7,165 bases of DNA from a bacterium (lineage in GTDB: Bacteria > Fidelibacterota > Marinisomatia > Marinisomatales > JAHJCW01), in NCBI GenBank assembly GCA_018812885.1, contig JAHJCW010000098.1, positions 1 through 7,165 of the forward strand, written 5' to 3'. The notes under the pieces were generated by a model that saw only the letters and a program-made list of their open reading frames with translations, was not told the DNA's origin and ran no database searches. A program made the translations under genes and the position numbers. Of this stretch, positions 1-5,929 are shown piece after piece. The stretch's first letter is position 1; every line of letters begins with the position of its first letter.

Positions 1-1
1 G

Positions 2-454
2 CGCAGTTTGCGGATGAAAATTGCTCAGATGAGCCGAAGTACACAAACAATTGCAGAGTATCTTGAAAATCATCCATCAGTTGATAGAGTACATTACCCA
101 GGACTGCAAAGCTATGCTTCTCATGATTTGGCAAAAAAATATATGAAGTTGGTTGATAGTGATGAAAATCTTTACGGATATATGCTTTCAGTCGAAATAA
201 AAGAACGGAAAGAGGGTTCAACTGAAAATACACGAAAATTTTATGACGGTTTAGATATGATTTGGCGTGCTACCGATTTAGGTCGCGTTAAAACAGTTGC
301 AACATTAAATGCCATCTCTACTCATCAGCAACAAGGAGAAGAGGGTCGTGCATTAGCAAGTATTAAGCCAAATGCTGTTAGAATTTCTATCGGTATTGAA
401 AACCCTGATGACATAATTTCGGACATTGAAAAAGGCTTTGCAAACATCAAATAG
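2..454 (+). CDS. Cys/Met-metabolism PLP-dependent enzyme, C-terminal fragment (5' end outside window)
   Basis: The reading frame is already open at base 2 (R-S-L-R-M-K...), so this is the last 150 residues of a protein that starts upstream; family members are usually about 380-430 residues. The fragment matches the C-terminal domain of the cystathionine gamma-synthase/gamma-lyase family. It has the family's 'AEYLENHPSVDRVHYPGL' segment (about residues 18-35 of the fragment) and the C-terminal VRISIGIENPDD block (126-137), whose Arg normally binds the substrate carboxylate. The catalytic lysine lies upstream and is not visible. The usual family segment SLG-x-x-E-[ST]-L...HPA...TH is replaced by DLGRVKTVATLNAISTHQQQ (92-111), so this is a divergent subfamily and the substrate cannot be assigned; synthase, lyase or sulfhydrylase activity are all possible. 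The fragment is paralogous to the gene at 1532-2719. It ends 15 nt before the homoserine dehydrogenase gene, suggesting one operon. Confidence 0.87.
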   Translation, partial: RSLRMKIAQMSRSTQTIAEYLENHPSVDRVHYPGLQSYASHDLAKKYMKLVDSDENLYGYMLSVEIKERKEGSTENTRKFYDGLDMIWRATDLGRVKTVATLNAISTHQQQGEEGRALASIKPNAVRISIGIENPDDIISDIEKGFANIK

Positions 455-458
455 CATC

Positions 459-463
459 AAGGA
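459..463 (+). promoter_or_regulatory. Shine-Dalgarno sequence of homoserine dehydrogenase gene
   Basis: AAGGA lies 6 nt before the ATG at 470, just after the stop of the preceding gene. It supports this start and independent ribosome loading within the operon. Confidence 0.6.
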
Positions 464-469
464 TTAGAT

Positions 470-1516
470 ATGAAAACTAAAATTGCTTTAATCGGATTTG
501 GGACAGTTGGTCAGGGATTGTGTGAGATTTTACTTTCAAAAGAGGATTATCTCAAGTCAAAATACGGCTTTGAAGCAAGTATTGTCGCTATTAGCGATGT
601 GCTAAAAGGGGCAGTTTATTGTAAAGAAGGATTAGATATTCAACAATGTTTGGATTTAGTCAAAGATGCAAAAAATCTAGATGAATATAAATGCGACGGA
701 ACCAATTGCAATTGTGAAAAGGGTTGGGATGCAATCCGCACAATTAAGGAAACTAATGCGGATATAATTTGTGAATTAGCCTATACAGATGTAAAAACCG
801 GAGAACCTGCAATCACACATTGTAAAACTGCCTTTGAAAATGGTAAACATGTAGTCACAAGTAATAAGGGACCAGCCGCACTTAAATATTCTGAAATGCA
901 AAATCTTGCTGAAAAAAATAATGTGAAATTCTTGATAGAAGGAACTGTAATGTCGGGTAGCCCCGTTCTTAACTTGGTAAACGGACCACTTGCTGGATGT
1001 GAAATAACAGCGATCAAAGGAATTTTAAACGGAACCACTAATTACATGTTATCTGAAATGGAAAAAGGGATGACTTATGATAATGTGTTAAAGAAAGCAC
1101 AGGAATTAGGTTACGCCGAAGCTGATCCAACCGGAGACGTTGAAGGATTTGATGCAATGGCAAAGGTTATTATTTTGTCTAATGTTGTAATGAACGCCGG
1201 AATTAACGCGACGGATGTTGACAGGCAGGGTATTACAAACATTACTCCTGAAATGATTTCGGATGCTAAAAAAGAAAATTCTCGATGGAAACTGATAGGA
1301 TCAATTGAGAAAGTGAAGGACGGTATTAAGGCATCAGTTAAACCGGAAAAACTTCCACTTACACACCCGCTTGCGAATATAATGGGTGCAACAAATGCTC
1401 TGACTTTCATAACAGATTTACTTGGTGATGTAACAATCATCGGAGCAGGTGCCGGGAAAATAGAAACCGGATATTCAATTTTAACAGATATATTAGAAAT
1501 TCATCGAAAACAATAA
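470..1516 (+). CDS. hom: Homoserine dehydrogenase, short ACT-less type
   Basis: A 348-residue enzyme expected to interconvert L-aspartate 4-semialdehyde and L-homoserine with NAD(P)H in the cytosol, the branch point to threonine and methionine. An N-terminal Rossmann motif GFGTVGQG (residues 9-16) is followed by VVTSNKGP with the active-site Lys133 and the family block GILNGTTNYM (184-193). The catalytic-domain signature GYAEADPTGDVEGFDAMAK (214-232) keeps Glu217, Asp223, Asp228 and Lys232, equivalent to yeast HSDH E208, D214, D219 and K223. The protein stops after the C-terminal return of the dinucleotide domain (GAGAGKIETGYSIL...), so it lacks the regulatory ACT domain of longer homologues and has no obvious allosteric site for threonine. 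An unusual Cys cluster, CDGTNCNC (75-82), lies in the N-terminal domain. It sits between two Cys/Met-metabolism PLP genes with 15-nt gaps on both sides. The start is supported by AAGGA upstream and by Met just before the Rossmann strand. Confidence 0.93.
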   Translation: MKTKIALIGFGTVGQGLCEILLSKEDYLKSKYGFEASIVAISDVLKGAVYCKEGLDIQQCLDLVKDAKNLDEYKCDGTNCNCEKGWDAIRTIKETNADIICELAYTDVKTGEPAITHCKTAFENGKHVVTSNKGPAALKYSEMQNLAEKNNVKFLIEGTVMSGSPVLNLVNGPLAGCEITAIKGILNGTTNYMLSEMEKGMTYDNVLKKAQELGYAEADPTGDVEGFDAMAKVIILSNVVMNAGINATDVDRQGITNITPEMISDAKKENSRWKLIGSIEKVKDGIKASVKPEKLPLTHPLANIMGATNALTFITDLLGDVTIIGAGAGKIETGYSILTDILEIHRKQ

Positions 1517-1531
1517 ATAAAAGAACTCACA

Positions 1532-2719
1532 ATGAAAAATATCAGATCAAAAAAACTCGATACGCAAGTTGCACATGCCGGTACAAATCCCGACAAAACT
1601 TATGGTGCAGTAGCACCACCAATTTATCAAACATCTACGTTTAAATTTAGTTCGGCTGAACAAGGTGCCAAAAGATTTTCAGGTGAAGAACCCGGATTTA
1701 TTTATACTAGACTAGGGAATCCAACAACGGCGGCTTTGCAAGAAGCTGTCGCCATTTTGGAAAAGGGTACTGACGCATTAGCTACAGCTTCGGGAATGGC
1801 TGCTGTATCTACTATTTACATGACGTTTTTAGATGCTGGTTCGCACATGATCGCTTCCGAAGCAATTTACGGTCCTTCACGAGTTGTGGTGGAAAAAGAA
1901 TTTTCACGTTTTGGGGTAGAATTTGATTTTGTTGACACTTCCGATATTGAAGAAGTTAAAAATGCAATTAGGCCAAACACTAAATTGATTTTTATCGAAA
2001 CACCCGCTAATCCTACAATTAAACTAACTGACATTAAAGTTTGCGCTGATATTGCACATTCCAATGGAGCAGTTTTGGCAGTTGACAATACATTCATGAG
2101 TCCAATATTGCAAAATCCATTTGATTTTGATGCAGATATTGTATTGCACAGCATGACAAAATATATCAACGGTCATACCGATGTGGTTGGTGGTATATTA
2201 GTTTTTAATGATAAAAACCTCATGATACGTACTCGTAAAGTTTTATTCAATCTTGGTGGCACAATTGATCCGCATCAAGCTTGGTTGGTGCTTCGTGGCT
2301 TGAGAACACTTTCATTAAGAGTGTATAAAGCTCAAGCAAATGCACAAATTATTGCCGAATTTCTTGAAACCCATCCAAAAGTTGAATGGGTGCGTTATCC
2401 CGGCTTGAAATCACACCCGCATTATGAATTAGCTAAAAAACAAATGCATGGTTTTGGCTCGATGATTAGTTTTGAGGTTAAGGGTGGAGTAGAAGGCGGA
2501 CGAACTGTTATGAATAATGTTGAATTGGCTACATTGGCTGTATCGCTTGGCGGATACGAAACTCTAATTCAACATCCGGCATCCATGACCCATTCAGCGA
2601 TGAATAAACAAGATAAAATTGACGCCGGTATAACCGATGGATTAGTTCGCATTTCAATCGGTTGCGAAGATGTACGAGATATTCAAGATGATTTAGAGAA
2701 TAGTCTATCAAAAATATAA
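1532..2719 (+). CDS. Methionine gamma-lyase / cystathionine gamma-lyase-type PLP enzyme
   Basis: Complete 395-residue fold-type I PLP enzyme of the Cys/Met metabolism family, usual length for the group. Visible landmarks are APPIYQTSTF (29-38), the phosphate-binding YTR (Tyr58-Arg60, contributed to a partner subunit in this family), ATASGMAA (84-91), Tyr113 stacking on the cofactor, Asp185 in AVDNTF, and Lys210 in HSMTKYINGH, the Schiff-base lysine. SLGGYETLIQHPASMTHS (338-355) and LVRISIG (371-377, Arg373 for the substrate carboxylate) complete the site. These C-terminal blocks favour a gamma-eliminating lyase (methionine to methanethiol, 2-oxobutyrate and ammonia, or cystathionine cleavage), but O-acylhomoserine sulfhydrylase or cystathionine synthase is not excluded. 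The cysteine that follows YG in classical methionine gamma-lyases (YGCT) is Pro here (YGPS, 113-116). It lies 15 nt after hom and 12 nt before the aldehyde dehydrogenase gene, so co-transcription is likely. No strong Shine-Dalgarno is visible; the start is chosen because it gives full family length and follows the hom stop directly. Confidence 0.9.
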   Translation: MKNIRSKKLDTQVAHAGTNPDKTYGAVAPPIYQTSTFKFSSAEQGAKRFSGEEPGFIYTRLGNPTTAALQEAVAILEKGTDALATASGMAAVSTIYMTFLDAGSHMIASEAIYGPSRVVVEKEFSRFGVEFDFVDTSDIEEVKNAIRPNTKLIFIETPANPTIKLTDIKVCADIAHSNGAVLAVDNTFMSPILQNPFDFDADIVLHSMTKYINGHTDVVGGILVFNDKNLMIRTRKVLFNLGGTIDPHQAWLVLRGLRTLSLRVYKAQANAQIIAEFLETHPKVEWVRYPGLKSHPHYELAKKQMHGFGSMISFEVKGGVEGGRTVMNNVELATLAVSLGGYETLIQHPASMTHSAMNKQDKIDAGITDGLVRISIGCEDVRDIQDDLENSLSKI

Positions 2720-2731
2720 AGGTCTAATATT

Positions 2732-4144
2732 ATGAAAATGTTAATCGGCGGCAAGTGGGTTGATAAACAAAAGAAAATTGATGTATTAAATCCTTATGAC
2801 AATTCATTAGTTGATACGGTTCCGCATGGCACAGTTGATGATATTGATAAAGCAATTGAGATTGCTCAAAAAGGATATGAAATAAACCGTAATCTGCCTG
2901 CACATAAAAGAATATCAATTCTTAAGAAAACAGCCGATATCATGCAATCTCGTTATGAAGAATTAGCTAAAACGATTGCAACTGAAGGTTCTAAAACAAT
3001 TAAGGAAGCACGAAAGGAAGTTGGAAGAGCAATCAATACTATTACAATTTCGGCAGAGGAAGCACGCAGGATAAATGGCAAAACAATTCCATTTGATAGC
3101 GCCGAGGGATCGGAAAACCGTGTTGGATATTATTATCGATTCCCGATTGGAATTATCGCTGCAATCACACCCTTTAATGATCCATTAAATCTAGTCGCAC
3201 ATAAATTGGGTCCGGCAATCGCGGGTGGTAATTCTGTTGTATGTAAACCGGCGACTGTTACGCCTTTATCTGCTTTGAAGCTATCAGAATGTTTTTTAGA
3301 AGCAGGATTGCCCGGTGAAATTTTATCGGTTATTACGGGTCATGGACATGAAATAGGTGATGCACTAGTATCCGATGAAAGAATACGAATGGTATCATTT
3401 ACGGGTGGTGTTGAGGCAGGAAAACGAGTCGCAAAACATGCTGGATTAAAAAAGATTGGAATGGAATTAGGGTCCAATTCTCCGGTAATCGTATTGAAAG
3501 ATTGCGATTTAAACAAAGCTGTAGATTCATGCGTTTCAGGAGCATTTTGGGCAGTCGGACAAAATTGTATTGGTGTACAACGGATTTATATTCAAGAATC
3601 AATTTATAATAAATTTCGGAATTTATTCGTCCAGAAAACAAAATCCTATAAAGTCGGATATCAACTTGATGAAAACACCGATATGGGACCAATGATAACT
3701 GAAAAAGAAGCAGTGCGTGTAATTGACTGGATAGAAGATGCAGTTGATAAAGGGGCAAATCTTTTGACTGGTGGCACACGCAAAGGTTCACTTGTGCAAC
3801 CAACAGTTTTCGAAAAGATGCCCGCCACAGCAACATTGGATTGCCAAGAAGTATTTGGCCCGGTTGTCACATTATACTCTGTAAAGAATCTTGATGAAGC
3901 AATTGAAAAAAGTAATAATGTAGATTATGGTTTACATGGAGCTGTCTTTACCAATAATCTCAATAATGCTTTTCATGCCATTAAAAATATGGATGTTGGT
4001 AGTGTAATCGTAAATGATTCAACAGATTACCGTGTCGATTTAATGCCATTCGGAGGAGTAAAAAATAGTGGTTTGGGGCGTGAAGGTATAAAGTTTGCTT
4101 TGCAGGAAATGACCGAACCAAAGGTTGTGTGTTTTAATTTATAA
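2732..4144 (+). CDS. NAD(P)-dependent aldehyde dehydrogenase (lactaldehyde/GapN/PhnY-like branch)
   Basis: Complete 470-residue member of the aldehyde dehydrogenase superfamily, which oxidises an aldehyde to an acid with NAD(P)+. All main motifs are present: oxyanion Asn149 in TPFND, cofactor Lys172 in CKPA, the FTGG turn (223-226), general-base Glu245 in MELGSNSP, nucleophile Cys279 in GQNCIGVQR, and Glu373 in QEVFGP. The C-terminal VNDSTDYRVDLMPFGGVKNSG (427-447) and REGIKFALQEMTEPK resemble the branch containing lactaldehyde, non-phosphorylating glyceraldehyde-3-phosphate and phosphonoacetaldehyde dehydrogenases; this is by recalled motif similarity, and the substrate cannot be read from sequence. 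No signal peptide is visible, so it should be cytosolic. It follows the gamma-lyase-type gene by 12 nt, suggesting it handles an aldehyde linked to homoserine or sulfur-amino-acid turnover. Starts at Met1 (2732) or Met3 (2738) are equally compatible with the family; the first was chosen because AAAGG lies 10 nt upstream. Confidence 0.92.
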   Translation: MKMLIGGKWVDKQKKIDVLNPYDNSLVDTVPHGTVDDIDKAIEIAQKGYEINRNLPAHKRISILKKTADIMQSRYEELAKTIATEGSKTIKEARKEVGRAINTITISAEEARRINGKTIPFDSAEGSENRVGYYYRFPIGIIAAITPFNDPLNLVAHKLGPAIAGGNSVVCKPATVTPLSALKLSECFLEAGLPGEILSVITGHGHEIGDALVSDERIRMVSFTGGVEAGKRVAKHAGLKKIGMELGSNSPVIVLKDCDLNKAVDSCVSGAFWAVGQNCIGVQRIYIQESIYNKFRNLFVQKTKSYKVGYQLDENTDMGPMITEKEAVRVIDWIEDAVDKGANLLTGGTRKGSLVQPTVFEKMPATATLDCQEVFGPVVTLYSVKNLDEAIEKSNNVDYGLHGAVFTNNLNNAFHAIKNMDVGSVIVNDSTDYRVDLMPFGGVKNSGLGREGIKFALQEMTEPKVVCFNL

Positions 4145-4163
4145 GCATCGAAGAAATGTTGAG

Positions 4164-4174
4164 TGTTGAATTTT
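4164..4174 (+). repeat. Left arm of inverted repeat (TGTTGAATTTT)
   Basis: The 11-mer TGTTGAATTTT is exactly complementary to AAAATTCAACA at 4340-4350. The surrounding bases (about 4156-4190 and 4340-4374) also show looser TTGAAT/ATTCAA complementarity. The arms are about 165 nt apart, so they look like the edges of a small inserted element or a family of A/T-rich intergenic repeats rather than a simple terminator. Confidence 0.4.
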
Positions 4175-4259
4175 GAATGATAAGTTAAAAGCAGTGACAG
4201 TAGCAGTAAATAAGTTTTAAAGTGTTCAGGTGTCCACATTATAAATATTTGCACACACT

Positions 4260-4283
4260 GAAGCTTTGGCGCAGGCAGGCACG
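4260..4283. repeat. GC-rich block, possible interspersed-repeat remnant
   Basis: GAAGCTTTGGCGCAGGCAGG followed by CACG stands out from its A/T-rich surroundings and contains the tandem unit GGCA-GGCA. Blocks of this style (AAGCTT-centred, GGCAGGC-containing) occur as dispersed intergenic repeats in some bacterial genomes; assigning this one to such a family is a guess that needs the rest of the genome. Confidence 0.25.
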
Positions 4284-4339
4284 TTTTACGTATCATCCGT
4301 GTTCTATTAATTAATAACTTTACTTATAAAATTTTACTG

Positions 4340-4350
4340 AAAATTCAACA
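4340..4350 (-). repeat. Right arm of inverted repeat (AAAATTCAACA)
   Basis: Exact reverse complement of 4164-4174. It is followed by a second related unit, AAAATTCAAAATT (4361-4373), just upstream of the ribosome binding site of the next gene. Confidence 0.4.
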
Positions 4351-4375
4351 TTTAACACTTAAAATTCAAAATTAC

Positions 4376-4381
4376 GGGAGG
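4376..4381 (+). promoter_or_regulatory. Strong Shine-Dalgarno of tyrosine phenol-lyase-like gene
   Basis: GGGAGG (within ACGGGAGGA) lies 4 nt before the ATG at 4386. It is the strongest ribosome binding site in the window, fixes the start, and suggests efficient translation of this gene. Confidence 0.75.
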
Positions 4382-4385
4382 ATTT

Positions 4386-5768
4386 ATGCCAAACAAAAAA
4401 TCTTGGGCTGAACCATGGAAAATTAAGATGGTCGAACATCTTCGGATGACCACAAAAGAGGAAAGAATTGTAGCAATTAAAGAAGCAGGGTATAATACCT
4501 TTTTACTCAAATCGAGAGATGTATATATTGACTTATTAACTGATAGTGGTACTAACGCCATGAGTGACCGTCAATGGGCCGGATTAATGCTTGGTGATGA
4601 GGCTTATGCGGGTAGTCGTAATTTTTATCATCTTGAAAAAACCATTCAAGATTATTATTCATATAAATATCTAATTCCCACCCATCAAGGACGTGGGGCA
4701 GAACATATCTTTTCTCAAATTATGATTAAAAAGGGTGATTATGTACCGGGGAATATGTATTTCACAACAACTCGCTTGCATCAAGAATTAGCCGGTGCAA
4801 AATTTGTTGATATAATCATTGATGAGGCGCATGATACTGCAAGTCATCATCCTTTTAAGGGAAACGTAGATTTAGAAAAATTACAAAAATTAATTGATGA
4901 AGTAGGGGCTGACCGTATTCCTTATGTGAGCATGGCTACAACTGTAAACATGGCTGGCGGTCAGCCAATATCAATGGCAAATCTTAAAGAATTACGTGAA
5001 TTAACAAAAAAATATAATATTCCTATCGCACACGATATGACCCGTGTTGCTGAAAATGCTTGGTTCATAAAGGAAAGAGAAGACGGTTATCAAAATAAAT
5101 CAGTAAAAGAGATTGTTTATGAGATATGCGCATTGACTGATCATGCTACAATGAGTGCTAAAAAAGATCCTATCGTCAATATCGGTGGATTTTTAGCGAC
5201 AAACGACGAAGACTTATACTGTAAAGCTCAAAATATGGTTGTCATTTATGAGGGTTTGCATACCTATGGGGGAATGGCCGGACGCGACATGGAAGCCATG
5301 GCTATCGGAATCACTGAATCAGTATCAGATGACCATATGCGCGCTCGCGTTGGACAAACACAATATCTTGGACAAAAATTAATAGACTTTGGTATTCCAA
5401 TTGTTATGCCGGTAGGAAGCCATGGTGTATTCTTAGACGCTAAAAAATTTCTCCCGCATTTAGAACAAGATGCATTGCCTGCCCAAACTTTAGCAGCCGT
5501 AATATATATTGAAAGCGGTGTACGGACAATGGAACGTGGAATCGTTTCGGCAGGGCGTAATAAGGAAACCAGAGAAAATTACTATCCGAAATTAGAATTG
5601 GTTCGAGTAACGCTTCCACGGCGCGTTTATACACAATCACACATGGATGTTACTGCTGAATCTATTGCCACCGTTTATGAAAGACGTGATTCAATCAAAG
5701 GGCTTAGATTTACTTACGAACCTGAATACTTAAGGTTTTTCCAAGCTAGATTTGAACCTATTAAATAA
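4386..5768 (+). CDS. tpl: Tyrosine phenol-lyase-type beta-eliminating lyase
   Basis: Complete 460-residue PLP enzyme (Citrobacter freundii tyrosine phenol-lyase is 456 residues), expected to split L-tyrosine into phenol, pyruvate and ammonia in the cytosol. Using the Citrobacter numbering plus 3, the key residues are conserved: Tyr74 (Y71), Ser54, Phe126-Thr127 (F123, T124), Asn188, Asp217, Arg220, Schiff-base Lys260 in SAKKD (K257), His346, Arg384 (R381) and Arg407 (R404). Thr127, Met382 and Arg384 (GVRTMERG) are the residues that separate tyrosine phenol-lyase from tryptophanase, which has Asp, Ile and Val there, so tryptophanase is less likely. Potassium-site residues Glu72, Gly55 and Asn265 are also present. 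The phenol pocket keeps Phe39, Phe451 and Phe452, but Met288 is replaced by Leu291, and the DATR motif reads DMTR. It is preceded by a 241-nt gap, so it probably has its own promoter. A different aromatic or beta-substituted amino acid substrate remains possible. Confidence 0.88.
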   Translation: MPNKKSWAEPWKIKMVEHLRMTTKEERIVAIKEAGYNTFLLKSRDVYIDLLTDSGTNAMSDRQWAGLMLGDEAYAGSRNFYHLEKTIQDYYSYKYLIPTHQGRGAEHIFSQIMIKKGDYVPGNMYFTTTRLHQELAGAKFVDIIIDEAHDTASHHPFKGNVDLEKLQKLIDEVGADRIPYVSMATTVNMAGGQPISMANLKELRELTKKYNIPIAHDMTRVAENAWFIKEREDGYQNKSVKEIVYEICALTDHATMSAKKDPIVNIGGFLATNDEDLYCKAQNMVVIYEGLHTYGGMAGRDMEAMAIGITESVSDDHMRARVGQTQYLGQKLIDFGIPIVMPVGSHGVFLDAKKFLPHLEQDALPAQTLAAVIYIESGVRTMERGIVSAGRNKETRENYYPKLELVRVTLPRRVYTQSHMDVTAESIATVYERRDSIKGLRFTYEPEYLRFFQARFEPIK

Positions 5769-5773
5769 ATTGA

Positions 5774-5835
5774 TAGAGCCACAGAGAGCACCAAGAAAAG
5801 AATTTTAACAACGAAGTAAACGAATAAAACGATAA
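5774..5835. repeat. Degenerate A-rich CACAGAG / ACGAA tract
   Basis: The stretch GAGCCACAGAGAGCACCAAG followed by AACGAAGTAAACGAATAAAACGA has a loose, roughly regular recurrence of CAC/ACGAA units. It resembles the 'CCACAGAGACACAGAG...' and 'CACGAAG' degenerate intergenic tracts seen in many environmental bacteria; the resemblance is from memory, and the function is unknown. Confidence 0.3.
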
Positions 5836-5855
5836 GAGTATTTACAAAATAAATA

Positions 5856-5911
5856 GTTACGGACGCACGAATAATATTTTATAATTATAGTTTTATTAGT
5901 GCATTCGTAGC
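5856..5911. repeat. Imperfect inverted repeat / hairpin (20-nt arms, 16-nt loop)
   Basis: Arms at 5856-5875 (GTTACGGACGCACGAATAAT) and 5892-5911 (TTTATTAGTGCATTCGTAGC) pair at 15 of 20 positions, plus two G-U wobbles. The right arm is not followed by a T run, so it does not look like an intrinsic terminator of the upstream lyase gene. The A/T-rich loop contains TATAAT, so the repeat may be an operator-like element around a promoter. Confidence 0.4.
5857..5885 (+). promoter_or_regulatory. Possible sigma-70-type promoter for the degenerate adenylate-forming gene
   Basis: TATAAT at 5880-5885 matches the -10 consensus, and TTACGG at 5857-5862 (3 of 6 to TTGACA) sits 17 bp upstream. Transcription would start near 5892, about 38 nt before the GTG start. 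A perfect -10 in A/T-rich DNA occurs by chance, so confidence is low. Confidence 0.25.
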
Positions 5912-5929
5912 AATAATCGAATAATAAAT

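Larger units (their letters stand above)
4145..4385. other. Intergenic region with inverted repeat edges and GC-rich block
   Basis: This 241-nt gap contains no open frame of any length with gene-like features. It begins with a T/G-rich tract (TTGAGTGTTGAATTTTGAAT, 4159-4178) and ends with an A/C-rich tract of complementary character; between them is the only GC-rich stretch (4260-4283). It separates the four-gene operon from the tyrosine phenol-lyase-like gene and must hold that gene's promoter unless transcription reads through. I could not identify a convincing -35/-10 pair or an intrinsic terminator. Confidence 0.6.

Noticed and set aside
8..454. Treating TTG at 8 (or ATG at 14) as the true start of a small 148-residue protein
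   Set aside because: The frame is open to the window edge, and the preceding residues R-S-L-R continue the family pattern, so this is the tail of a longer enzyme.
3399..3836. 145-codon open frame on the minus strand
   Set aside because: It lies wholly inside the well-supported aldehyde dehydrogenase gene, has no recognisable domain, and is a shadow frame.
4240..4251. Bacteroidota-style -7 element (TAnnTTTG) before the lyase gene
   Set aside because: The sequence AATATTTG differs from the consensus at the first base and no convincing upstream -33 TTTG-type partner was found at the right spacing.
4027..4296. 89-codon minus-strand frame spanning the aldehyde dehydrogenase end and the intergenic region
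   Set aside because: Mostly overlaps a real gene; no ribosome binding site or family resemblance in the translated product.
4386..5768. Calling this gene tryptophanase (tnaA)
   Set aside because: Residues at the discriminating positions (Thr127, Met382, Arg384) match tyrosine phenol-lyase rather than tryptophanase, and the FTTTR and GVRTMERG blocks follow the phenol-lyase pattern.
5774..5835. CRISPR-like array in the A-rich repeat tract
   Set aside because: The repeated units are only 5-7 nt, degenerate and without spacers, so no array is present.
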